34,704 nucleotides of DNA, taken from assembly GCA_008931825.1 (NCBI GenBank), contig QXVZ01028418.1, forward strand, positions 1-34,704, written 5' to 3'. Source of the stretch: Phallusia fumigata. Lineage: Eukaryota > Chordata > Ascidiacea > Phlebobranchia > Ascidiidae. Below the pieces are notes generated by a model, which saw only the letters and a program-made list of their open reading frames with translations, made no database searches and had not been told where the DNA came from. Made by a program: the position numbers and the translations under genes. Within the stretch, counting starts at the first letter, position 1. The number at the start of each line of letters is the position of its first letter. Positions 23,219-33,417 of this stretch are shown here, in pieces.

Positions 23219-24498
23219 TATTATACGATGCATTTAAAAAGGCAACATCATAACATTAACCCTTTACTTTTGTTGTGTCCACAAAGTCATAGGGGCCCAA
23301 AACAAGTTCGTATAGCCGTGACAGATTGTTCTTGGCGGCCGTACATCTACGTACCGGTTCTGATAAACGAACACAGTTTACCACTTCTGTTGTGCCTGTT
23401 GGGCGTCGACCAAGTCATACACCCGTTGCAGCTCTGGACAAACTGTAATCATGTGCGCACGGTTTTGTTCAAAAGCCGCACTTTCGATGACGTGGCAATT
23501 ATCGGCGGTCACGTTGAAGTGTTTCCCGAAAAGCTGGCCCTGCTTGTGAAGTTCACCCGTTACCTCGTACTTTCGGCCATCAAGCGCACAGCCATTGACC
23601 CGAGTTTGGTAGCTGGTTGCCACCACCGTTTGCCCGTTGTCGTAATAGATGGGAACTACTTGACTTTTCTCTTTGAAAATCTGTAGGTGGTGGTCAGAGT
23701 CCTTGCGCACTCGCGTGATGTCCCTGCACCCGTTGCCGTAGACGTACAAGAGGACGATCTCCTCGTCGTCCTCAGCGTGAATGGTTTCAGTGAACTTTGC
23801 CTGGTTTGCAGACGTGCAGTTGTAATGCCACGTAAATTCGGTTCCACCGCTAAACTTTGTTATGACNTAAAAAGGCAACATAATAATATTAACCGTTTAC
23901 TTTTTTGTGTCCACAAAGTAAAGGGGCCCAAAATATGTTCGTGTAGCCGTGACAGATTGTTCTTGGCGGCCGTACATCTACGTACCAGCTCTGATAAACG
24001 AACCCAGTTTAGCACTTCTGTTGTGCCCGTTGGGCATCGACCAAGTCATACGCCCGTTGCAGCTCTGGACAAACTGTAATCATGTGCGCACGGTTTTGTT
24101 TAAAAGCCTCACTTTCGATGATGTGGCAATTATCGGCGGTCACGTTGAAGTGTTTCCCGAAAAGCTGGCCCTGCTTGTGAAGTTCACCCGTAACCTCGTA
24201 CTTTCGGCCATCAAGCGCACAGCCATTGACCCGAGTTTGGTAGTTGGTTGCCATCACCGTCTGCCCGCTGTCGTAATAGATGGGAACTACTTGACTTTTC
24301 TCCTTGAAAATCTGTAGGTGATGGTCAGAGTCCTTGCGCACGCGCGTGATGTCCCTGCACCCGTTGCCGTAGACGTACAAGAGGACGATCTCCTCGTCGT
24401 CCTTAGCGTTAATGGTTTCAGTGAACTTTGCCTGGTTTGCAGACGTGCAGTTGTAATGCCACGTGAATTCGGTTCCACCGCTAAACTTTGTTATGACA
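23219..24498. repeat. Direct duplication around N at 23866
   Basis: About 640 bases ending at 23865 are repeated in direct orientation from 23867. They start AAAAAGGCAACAT and end CCGCTAAACTTTGTTATGAC. The copies differ at scattered positions, more than in the 2896-3711 pair. The first copy ends exactly at the N, inside a coding exon, as expected for a wrongly placed allele; a real tandem gene copy with a gap is the alternative. Confidence 0.75.
23378..23865 (-). CDS. Unrecognised family, truncated member B'
   Basis: Most of the last exon of a member B-like gene, open from the N at 23866 to its stop at about 23378. It carries SGGTEFTWHYNCTSANQAKF, an acidic run HAEDDEEIVLLYV, DITRVRKDSDHHLQIF, GRKYEVTGEL and FNVTADNCHVIES, then an ICPEL-like helix reading ITVCPELQRVYDLV. 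The protein is nearly the same as member B, with substitutions such as H for N and E for K in the acidic run. Upstream exons are absent because the sequence jumps at the N. It is either an allele or a recent duplicate. Confidence 0.7.
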
Positions 24499-25349
24499 GT
24501 TAGTGGCTCGTTGGCCTGTACAAGGTACAGGATTGCTTTGCGCTCATCTGCATTGCACTTGGGCAGCTTGTCGGTGCGTTTTTGTTCTTTAAAACAAAAC
24601 GAAATTTTGTTCCATGGTAGCACAGGCTTTCTTAAGCAAAAAAAACTGGTAACGAGTTGTTTTTACATTCTTAGATAAATTTAATGAATTTGCGTGGGCA
24701 GTTGTTCAATATAAATTAAAACATGTCGCAATGTACTTGGCCAGTGTATTTTTTTCCACTTTTTGGCGATTTTTGCCAGTTGTTTCTTCATCCATTTTTC
24801 GCCTTTGTGCTCCTGTTTAAAGTTGCTCCATTTCACTGCGAACTTCTTCCGAATCGAAGTTGATTTTGCACGCCTCGTTTCCAGCCTCCGACCTGGAGCG
24901 GCCGCCATCATCCGACACTGCAAATTAGAACAAAAAGACACATAAAACATTTCCAAGAACAAGGTCTTATGTTAAGCACGTTTTCGGGACCTTATAGTTG
25001 GTAAAAAATCCTATACATTACTTGACTTCAGGACGACAAGACTAAATAAAAAAACCTATAAGCAACAATCCCAACCTAACTTACCAAGGTGCTGGAACAA
25101 CTCCTTCAATCGTTCCGCAGTCATCGTTTGGTAGTTGTTGTTTATTGTTACGTTGTACACATCTCCGCCGTTGCAATTAAACGCGGATTTGTTTGCAGTC
25201 ACAGAGGAGAGCTTGTTGGAAACAATAGATTCCCTTTTCTCCTTCTTGCCCAACTTGGCAGCATTCCTCCTTACCTTGGTGGCGACATCCTTGGTTTTCT
25301 TAACAATCTTTTCTTTACCATATGCCCCAATGCGCTCAATAACCGACAT
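24009..25349 (-). CDS. Unrecognised family, complete member B
   Basis: Model: exon 25349-25085 (ATG, MSVIERIGAYGKEK; donor TTG|GTAAGT) joined to exon 24586-24009 (acceptor TTGTTTTAAAG). The phase-1 junction gives 843 bases and 280 residues, almost the length of member A. Residues 1-45 are Lys/Arg-rich and helical. Next comes NCNGGDVYNVTINNNYQTM, then a short amphipathic helix (AERLKELFQHL). The C-terminal domain has SGGTEFTWHYNCTSANQAKF, NAKDDEEIVLLYV, DITRVRKDSDHHLQIF, GRKYEVTGEL and MITVCPELQRAYDLV. No signal peptide or membrane helix is seen. An optional phase-1 exon could lie at 24917-24837 (SDDGGRSRSEAGNEACKINF). The function is unknown. Because the basic N-terminus and motif are absent or altered in member A, that part is evolving fast. 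Confidence 0.75.
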
Positions 25350-26735
25350 TTCTGTACAGAGAGTTACATACAGTTATTAAGTGTGATAGTTAAAAACAAA
25401 AAGTAATGTGATAGATGGAGTCAATTGGTATCATCGGTTGTCGCCAAATCTAGGACATTCACCGGTGTTAATCCCTCCGTGTAATAATTACACGGATTTT
25501 CCAGGAAAAAGTCGGATACAGCCTAAAAATCTGATCGGGATGCATCTTTGTAACAGTTCGAACCCCGGTTTTGATACGTATTAAGATAACCTATTTTTTC
25601 CATTCATAAAACTGAGTTTTGGTGAAAAGTGGTGCTGGACAATCGTCTTGCTTTTTACTTACTGCTTTTTCTTCAAGGTTGTTTTGCGCTGTTGTTCTCA
25701 AGTTTTCCAATTTTGATTTTTTAGCAGAAAGATTTGAAACACAACTGAAAGCTGGCACATTATCCAGAAACACTTCTGTGTTTGCAAGAAGCTAGTTTGT
25801 GAAACTGTTTACAAGTTGAAACAAGTCCTTAAGAAAAGAGTTATTAAATAAACTGCATGTAAAACGTCGAACTCCAATAATGAGGCATCGCTGTTCACTT
25901 TTTTAGCTGACCTGAAGTGCAAGCGATATGCATATTCTAGGCGCTACTCTACATCATTTAAAAGCGTTTGTTTGGTTTATTCCGTGTCGTAGCTAAACTG
26001 TGGTTGAATCGATTCAATAAACACAACTTTAATAATAAGCGTCTATATTAAATTCTTATCTCTGGTGCGTCGAAATTCCAGCCAACCATTCCAAAAGCCG
26101 CGCATCGAAAAAGTTTGAGAAACACTTCATCACAGCGTTAATTTTTAACAACCCCAGATTGAAGAATCAGGTTCCCTAAAGCTGCTTTTGTAGTCGCATC
26201 CGCCTTTTTCTGGCGCACGGAGCTGAGCTAATGGCAGACAAAGCGTGATAAAACTGCAAACGAAACCCAATTCCGGCGATAGGTTTCACAAAATTGATGT
26301 CATGTATCGAAACGTTCGTTTAATCAAGTCGATACCCAGTCGTATCGTCAACCACTCCAGGGTTTTTTGGAAAAATTGATCCGGTTTTAAGGCGGTATTA
26401 TATTTCAATTTCCTTATTGTTGTGTCTACGACAGTAGAATGTAAAGATGGTTCCCAGGTGATGGCGCTATTATAGGAATGTAGGCCCAACTAGCTGCTGA
26501 CAGTCAATTGGTTGCTTTGGGGGGCGTAATATAGAAGTGTGGTGCCTGCCTATGTTTGATCTGCGTGTTTGGAAAGCGTTTAGTTTACTAGAATTCCGGT
26601 AAGTTAATCATTGAACTCGCAAATCAAAGCGCTTGGGGAAATTTTATTCAATGTAAACTGAAAAAAAATCAAAACGACTTGCAAACCACATCACAAGCGC
26701 AAGTCTTGTTGTAGCGATAACTAAGGTGATTTTTT
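25350..26735. other. Intergenic with a palindrome and one exon candidate
   Basis: Contains the perfect palindrome CCGTGTAATAATTACACGG (25477-25495, nine-base arms around one base). A minus-strand open segment at 25775-25591 (FLDNVPAFSCVSNLSAKKSK) is flanked by an acceptor-like CAAACACAG and an internal GTAAGT at 25662-25657; it is a possible exon of an unknown gene. Nothing else is recognised. Confidence 0.35.
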
Positions 26736-26769
26736 CTGTATGAGTGAAGCAAATACTGTCCGGTTAACG

Positions 26770-27608
26770 GTTCCACAAAGAAATCAGCGTTTTTATCAGC
26801 GGCAGACAAACATACGCGAGGTTCGTTCTTGTTCATCGTCAAATATTAAATCGAACATATCCCTACCGTTTTCGAACCCTAGAAAACCATCCGTTGCTCT
26901 TACCAACACATGGTGTTTTTATCAGAAGTATAGGCATCGAAATGGTTCCTCTTCCATATGCTGCTCAAAATTTGCATGCTAGTGCCGACATTTTTTCTGC
27001 CTTGCGCAATCTGACGGAGTGTAATGGTTTCCAGTCTATGCGGTCAACAATTTTATGTTGTATGCAAATTTAAATTAAACATAAACTTTCTACCTACATA
27101 CCTACCTACCTACCGACCGATAATTCGCAAAATGAGAAAAAGCCATAAAAGGACTATTTGCAAGTATAATTTTATTATTATTTAGGATCTAACGATGCCT
27201 TGAATTTTTGAACTATTCACTGAAATTTAACATCTTACCAAATCCCCTAAACTGTCCTGTCGTTTATTCAAAATTCGTTCCAATTGTGGCTCCCGTTTGC
27301 TGACTGAACTTTTATACGCCGTAAAAACAATTGTCTTATCATATGGACATTTTATATGGGGTGGGGCAATGTTCAAACCGACAACGGCCATGGAAATGTG
27401 CTACATCAACAACGATGCCGAGGACAAAAGAAAAAGACGTCATTTCAGTAATGTGATACCCATTTCACCACCAGCACGCGAAAAGGGTGTTATGCAAATA
27501 GAAGGCGAGTCTTGGTGTGGCGATTTTTTTCAAGATCATAGTTTATACTTTAACCCATCTAGTTTAGTAAGCCTACATGACTTTTTAGATTGTTACCGAA
27601 AGTTTTAA
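26770..27608 (+). CDS. Small orphan ORFs, possible unknown gene
   Basis: The clearest part is 27369-27608, an ATG-started frame of 79 residues with MEMCYINNDAEDKRKRRHFS, PISPPAREKGV and a C-terminus SLHDFLDCYRKF ending in TAA. Composition looks protein-like, with a basic cluster. About 300 bases upstream, 26770-27072 is open in another frame and includes MVPLPYAAQNLHASADIFSA. The two could be exons of one gene, but I did not find splice sites that I trust. I do not recognise a family. Confidence 0.3.
27089..27120 (+). repeat. CCTA microsatellite
   Basis: Short tract of CTAC/CCTA units (TACCTACATACCTACCTACC then TACCGACCGA), slightly degenerate at its 3' end. Confidence 0.85.
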
Positions 27609-27611
27609 AAC

Positions 27612-28600
27612 AGCGAGTTATTTTTGGTTTTATTTTAAAATATCATACCGAAGGAACCAAAAATCTTCTTCCGGGGAAGACGAAATATAAGCATTTTTTT
27701 CTCAAAGCAGTTGTGATGATCAAGGTTTTAGGTTTGACCGTTTAAAGACCTCTAAAAGTGTCACTCGAAAATAAAAATGTGATGTGTCATCATTCACTGG
27801 TTTTCCTTTACACGTCCATTATTGCGCAACACATTCTTTTACTGCCAGTTCACCGGCAGGTTATTTCCCTGGGAGTATTGAATGGGATTTATACTGCTGG
27901 GCGAAAAGTTGCAATGTTGCTGTGCGGCAAACAAACCTACTGACTCCGAAAAAATAACCGTGCTTGGAAAAAGGCGTTTCTGCACATTTTTTTATGTTAT
28001 TAACCATGGAAATTGGGGTTGGCATTTTGGCCCACAGAATCTCCTTAATTTTGCATTTCGAAGACCATTGAAAACCTTGAAGCCCACAAGCATACAATCT
28101 TATTGTGACACTAGACCGACTTCGTGAACCTGGTTGAACACAAGGCCTAAAAAACATTCTTGTTTAAATAGATCTAATTCGTACACGAAAGAATATTTTA
28201 GTTTACGGTAAGTGACAAAATCTGTGACATAACCTGCGGAAATTCGAAATTGTAGTTTCGGTTTTTTATTACTTGACAGTGCAACTAGTCACGTCCAAAT
28301 ATGGCAAAATTGCGAAACGCCTATACGCCCAAAACAGGCAGGCCATTTTTACGCCCCTAAAAGCGACCAATCAGCAATCACCACCACACCCACCCAGTTA
28401 TGTCGCCATCCATTTTGGTTCCTCTTGACGCCGTTACCGCAAACACAATCACAAACGCGAAATATAGGACGTCGGGACTTCTCGCCTACAAACCCTTTGT
28501 AGAAACTATGGTTGAGTAACAGGAGTGAAATTCAGTATTGCCACGGTGTTTTCGATGAATAGGATAGCGTAGTTTTTAAGACGGTGTTTTTCTGGGTGGG
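27612..28600. other. Intergenic, nothing recognised
   Basis: Overlapping ORFs on both strands (27861-28157 minus, 27882-28127 plus) are mutually exclusive and have no motif that I know. The sequence has the mixed composition of an old repeat. Confidence 0.4.
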
Positions 28601-28603
28601 GAT

Positions 28604-28908
28604 CTTTAAACCAAAGGGGTTGGGAAACCGTAAATTGCACAACATTATGTACGGGCCTCAAAAATTTTGATGAGGCTGTTGCGTCACAAAAATAACAATT
28701 GGTTGGATATGTGGTAATTTTCAAGAACGTTTTACGTCGTAATGCGGTTGAATGTTGAATATAAATCTCCAATAATGGCAAAGTCATCTCAAGGGAATAC
28801 TTATTAATGAACATTTAATATTGCTATGTTGTATAGTTTAACAAAATTCTGATGCGGGCCACGTTAAAGAGTCAAACGGGCCGCAGATTCCCCACCCCTG
28901 CTTTAAAC
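28604..28908. mobile_element. hAT-type MITE with 8-base TSD
   Basis: A 289-base element (28612-28900) is bracketed by perfect 8-base duplications CTTTAAAC (28604-28611 and 28901-28908). The right end read inward is CAGGGGTGGGGAATCTGCGG, the usual start of many hAT elements. The left end is CAAAGGGGTTGGGAAACCG, a diverged inverted copy. GGCC-rich sequence follows on both sides. No transposase is encoded, so it would have moved using a hAT enzyme from elsewhere. The TSD length and terminal bases support the class. Confidence 0.7.
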
Positions 28909-28909
28909 A

Positions 28910-30730
28910 AAGACTTTCTGGAGGATCCAGTTAATTTTTTCTTTAAAATTGCAACATAAAGTCGGCAGGCGAAAATTTTACAAAATTTGTCATTTCACAG
29001 AATTATTTTTTAATGACTATATTCATATGCTGTATTTTGTCATCACATATCTTTGCACCCTGTTTTTTTGCCCATTTGCAAGTGACGGTAAAGGTCTGAT
29101 GTAAATTTAGGCGTTCCATGAATCCAAGTATAAACGTTTCAATCGAAAGTAACCAGGGACCCTAAGAACTGTATGTTATCAATGTTTTGCTTACGCTTAT
29201 CGCTACAGCCTAAGCACTGCAGCTTTTTGACGAAATAAGATTATTAGGCAGGTCGGCTGATCGTGTTTTACAGCGAATACAAAGCAATGTTGCCAGCGAC
29301 GTTCGTTACCATACAGTGCCTAACCTGTCTAGTTTCAGTTCCCCTAAAGATACTTCCTCATTTCCGTTGGGGACAACATTGTTCGGTATTGCACCTGGTA
29401 CAAAATGGCGTTGCAAATATTGTATTGACAATCTCTTGCGACATAAAGCGTTTAAATCGTGTTTGCCCATGTTATGTATCTTAAAGTTGTTAAAACTCTC
29501 CTCCAACACTACGCAAAGACCACACCTCAGTTTACGCCCCCAAAACAACCAATCAACTATTGGCAGCTAGTTTGGGCAACCCCATTCCATAAGGGGTCTT
29601 AAAAATATAGTATCACAGGTCTTAAAAATATAGTATCATCTGACAACTGGATTGTTTTTACAACACAAACCTGAAACTGAAAACCAACCAAGAAGTTACC
29701 ACACCACCCGCAATGACACGCGACAGAATTTTAAGATAACTCCAAACATGTCGATGATATCTTTAAATTGTTTAAAAATAGTAACATATTTGACCGGATA
29801 CAGCTTTGTTTTGCAGTTTTTATCACTTGTTTCATCATTAATTTTTTTAATTTGAGCAAATTCAAAGTGAGGGTCTCCATGACGTGTCTTTCAATTGGAA
29901 TGCAAGTTTCGCTTGCTTGTACTGTGCGCTATAATTGCATAAGCGGGTAGCATTATGTTTTGAAAGAAGGGCGGCTCTATTCTTTTTTAACTAATTTATT
30001 ATGGCAAAGCGTTGTGGATTGAAGGCCCAGATAAGGTTGCGACGTGGGCGGATAGGTTTTTCTGTTCGCGGTTCACGTTAAAGAGGGCAATGTTACTGGA
30101 AACGGGCGAATAAGTAGCCTATTTTTAAACCAGTGAATGCCTCCGTTTGTTATCAAGCAGTACCCAACACTAGTTTCGCTCGCTTATTACTTAGTTCCTG
30201 ATTTCGGTTGGATTTGATTTCCATTCTTGGGTAATGTAATTATTTCCTAGGTATTTGCCACCGTATTAGTTGTAGGGAAATGCGTTTGTGACAAGTGGGT
30301 TGTCTTTAGGATCCTCTTATTTCGTTTATATGACTTTCAAAATGTGATCGACAAAATGTTCGATCAAACAAATGACATCTTTACAATACACTCTAACAAA
30401 ATATTTACGAAGTCTATAGGTTTGAGGTGAACCAACAAATCAAACCCAATACATTATGACCTAAAGGAATGTGTATTTGAATGTTTTTTTTACCTTTCTA
30501 TGCTTCGACTAAGATGAGCAGCATTACCTTTAAGCACAATCTAACCATCGAAAAATGTTGATTGCTAAAACTTATTTCAAGAAGTCAGTCTACTGAAATG
30601 TCCTTTTATCGGTGTCACTAGTGCCAAGATAAGACAAATACAACCAAATGTGGACTGCCTTTATCAAACTTATTCCCCTGGGCGGTGAGCTGTGTACCCT
30701 ACATAGCAGAGTTTTTACAAAACATCCACA
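28910..30730. other. Intergenic or intron of the Myc-like gene
   Basis: If the Myc-like exon at 30750 is spliced, this would be intron. I searched the minus strand by eye for a bHLH-zipper exon and found none. ORFs near 29306-29570 overlap on both strands and look repeat-derived. It contains the short tandem repeat at 29595-29640. Confidence 0.4.
29595..29640 (+). repeat. 23-base tandem repeat, two copies
   Basis: GGTCTTAAAAATATAGTATC occurs twice in direct succession, followed by ACA in the first unit and ATC in the second. Confidence 0.9.
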
Positions 30731-30731
30731 T

Positions 30732-31262
30732 TCACATACCCGAACAGTCCTTGCTCTCCGCTTGAGCGGTTTCCATTCTTTCGGTCGATTCGCTAGCATT
30801 GACAGTTGGACTTCCTTTGCACTCAATCATACCGAACCTGTTTTCTTTCCGTGGTCGATTTTTAAAAAAAGGGTAATTGTTAATGTTGTTCCACATGCAA
30901 TCCCGGATCATTTTCTTTCCATGACTTTCACAAAATGGATTTTCTGTCACAGCAGAACATTTCGGAAACGACAATGAATTGTGACACTGATCCACCTTGC
31001 TGACGTCTATTTCTTCGTCACTCGAGCAAAAATTACCGTACAGGTTGTGTTTATCTATGTCAGCTTGGAACCAGTCCTCATTTAAGTTCAAGGGTTTAAG
31101 CGCATATTCGTCCCATATTTCTTCGCTGATTGTGTCACTGTCATTCCAGTAAAAATTATCAGGTGGGCTGTCTTCGATTTCGGTCAAGTATTTCGACTTC
31201 TTTGATTGTAAGCTGGCACGGTGAGGACTTGTGGCTTGGTCCAATACACACATGGGTTTCAT
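30732..31262 (-). CDS. Myc-like N-terminal activation domain exon
   Basis: An open exon of about 170 residues from ATG 31262. It looks like the N-terminal part of Myc proteins. SEEIWDEYALKPLN (about residues 45-60) fits the start of Myc box I (usual E-D-I-W-K-K-F-E-L-L-P), and MIRDCMWNNI (about 117-126) fits Myc box II, whose DCMW core is diagnostic. The spacing is also similar. The TPPLSP phosphodegron of box I is not present. A donor TCGG|GTATGT at about 30750 ends the exon in phase 1. Downstream exons with the DNA-binding bHLH-zipper are expected but not seen in the window. An acceptor (GTAATTTAG) just upstream of the ATG suggests a 5'-UTR intron or a trans-splice site. Myc factors act in the nucleus with Max. 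If no bHLH exon exists, this could be a diverged or truncated relative. Confidence 0.55.
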   Translation of the reverse strand: MKPMCVLDQATSPHRASLQSKKSKYLTEIEDSPPDNFYWNDSDTISEEIWDEYALKPLNLNEDWFQADIDKHNLYGNFCSSDEEIDVSKVDQCHNSLSFPKCSAVTENPFCESHGKKMIRDCMWNNINNYPFFKNRPRKENRFGMIECKGSPTVNASESTERMETAQAESKDCSGM

Positions 31263-31820
31263 TGTGGTCTAAATTACAGTTTGAAATATTCTCATTCTAA
31301 TCTACTTATGCTCAAACACACGTTAACGCAAAAAGGTTTGGTTAACGTTTGTCTATTTCGAAAAAAATACTGTTTTTAGACACTGTTCAAAAAACAACTT
31401 ATACCTGATACTCAAAAAGGTAATCAAAATGCACAAAATATTTAGATTTTTTCACTTCAAAGGTAAGACAACGTAAAAAGACCATCTCATTCTTAAGTAT
31501 GTTCACAGCCACAACACAACCATGGGGCTTTGGCGGGAAAACCGTTGACGTAATGGCACATAGAATTTTAAAGAAATTATGCTTGTCATTTTACATATTT
31601 TTCCAATAACTATGCCATGCTGTTGTTGGATTTTTCGGTTAGTTTGCTCGTCTATATGCTATGACACAACAAAAAGTAAATAGGTGCAAAAATAAAAAGT
31701 TATCCGACAGACAAATTTTTAAAGAAATTATTTAGGGGAGACCCCATCCCCCATTTTTGGCTCTGTCGTTGCTGTTGTTGGCTCTGCCCGGATGAATCTT
31801 TAATCATAGCTCTGTAAAGA
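31263..31820. promoter_or_regulatory. Shared divergent promoter with E2F-type site
   Basis: About 560 bases separate the minus-strand Myc-like ATG from the plus-strand membrane protein ATG. It contains TTTGGCGGGAAAA (31529-31541), a consensus E2F/DP site with the same GGCGGGAAAA core known from the vertebrate MYC P2 promoter, and a CRE-like TGACGTAA (31546-31553). Their use in this organism is inferred. Confidence 0.45.
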
Positions 31821-33417
31821 ATGATGGAACGCAATATGCTTTTTCGTCTTGCGTTTCTGTTTTGTGTAATAAACGTTGTAAATGGACAAGGTAAGTACTA
31901 AGTCAGTTTATCAGCGCCTATTAAAAGTGAGGAATGTTTGATATTAAGTGCATAGATTACAAAATCACAATCAGTGGATCTATTACAAACCTACAAGCCC
32001 AACTTTTCTCTCAGATTGCACGGTCCTCTCTTCTGTGTCAGCAGGACAGCGATTTGCACTTGGGTATGATGAACCTGTTACATATTCAGCCAACTTCTGC
32101 AAGGAACCATTCAGTAACTTTTCTTGGCACCTGGCAAACTACAGCACTACCTCTACAAGCCTACAAATTGTCAACTACATTAATTTTAATGCTTCTGCAA
32201 ACTGTCTAAGACCAAGGGATCCATTGCTACTGTATAATTCCACTTGTGTGCAGATAAATGAAACATGTTATGAAACAAGTATCACATATTTTGGCAATAT
32301 GACAGTGGAAATGGATGAAACCTGGTTTGCACTAGGATTTGATGGCTTTGATCATCCATGTTTTGAAACTCCCTATCCACATGTAAATATCCATGGTAGG
32401 TACATTAAATGCTTCAGTTGGGCTCTTGCTGAACATAACTATACTGTGTTAGAGTAGTATAGCTGTCCTACCCCTTGTAAAATAAAACTGGTAAAATTTG
32501 AAGTAGTGTAAACTGTTCATGATGCCGTAGATCAATAATTTTGATAAAAATTACAAACCACCTAATCATCAACCTTTAAAATATGCAGGTTTGTCATATT
32601 TATAAATGCTAATCTGTGGTTTCAACACTGCAAATGTTGATGTCGCCATAATGATGGTTTTGCCTTCAAATTTAGTTGTTTTATACCATACAAATTTTAT
32701 ACTCCCAAAAGTAAACAGCAATTTTGTTGGCATTAATTTTTTTCCTTTAGTGTGCAACTTACCATACAGATAATTTTATCAAAATGAAATATTTTTCTAG
32801 AGTGCAGATCAACTTATCCCAATATCAATGTAAGTTTGGAAACCATGGGCTCATGTGGTTTTGGCTGTGATGGTTATCTATTTTGCAAAGATGGATGCAA
32901 TGGAACCGCAAGAAATGCAACATGTACATTTAATGCCACCTGGTCAGAACGCCCCATGTGTGACTGTCCGAAGCCAGACACAGGTGTGTGTTAGACGTTT
33001 TTTGTGTGGAAAATGATTTGTTTCCAGTCTTTTCACTCACACATGATTTTACGTTCTGTTGCAGATTCTGGTCTTTCATCTGGTGCAGTTGCTGGGATTG
33101 TGTTTGCATGTATCATTGGGGTTCTTCTTATAGGTATTGCCTAAACAAATTAAATCAACTGCTTTTGTTTGCAAATTATAATTGCACAGTATTGTATGAA
33201 AAAATTAAACTCAATTGTATTAAAAAAACTGTTTTTAGTTGGTATCTCTTAGTTTTTGTACAATTGTTAGAAGAAATACACCCTCAAACAATGTGTTTTA
33301 AAATTTTCATTGTCTAAACTTTAGTTATTTATAGGTGCTATTATTTTCTACTTATATCGAAGCAACTTCCATTTCACTATGAAACATCAGCGAATGGGAC
33401 ATGAAGTAATCACTTAA
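31821..33417 (+). CDS. Secreted-type I membrane glycoprotein, unrecognised
   Basis: Five exons: 31821-31890, 32015-32395, 32801-32983, 33065-33133 and 33335-33417 (stop TAA). They total 786 bases and 261 residues, and all introns are phase 1, typical of extracellular proteins. Exon 1 encodes a signal peptide (MLFRLAFLFCVINVVNG). Exons 2 and 3 are extracellular, rich in Cys and N-glycosylation sequons (for example NFSW, NYST, NATC, NATW). Exon 3 has a dense Cys cluster (CGFGCDGYLFCKDGC). Exon 4 encodes a Ser/Gly stem and a single membrane helix (AVAGIVFACIIGVLLIG), and exon 5 a short basic cytoplasmic tail (YLYRSNFHFTMKHQRMGHEV). No kinase or adaptor motif is obvious in the tail. It could be a cell-surface receptor or adhesion protein; the family was not recognised. 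Confidence 0.8.

Noticed and set aside
23198..24503. Plus-strand ORFs of 60-162 codons
   Set aside because: They are shadows of the conserved minus-strand family exons in the same interval.
25520..25580. GTTCGAACCCC, like the B box of a tRNA gene or tRNA-derived SINE
   Set aside because: No A box, cloverleaf or acceptor stem could be found at the right distance on either strand.
27400..27460. Basic cluster DKRKRRHF as a possible bHLH basic region of the Myc-like gene
   Set aside because: It is on the plus strand, opposite to the Myc-like exon, and is not followed by helix-loop-helix or zipper residues.
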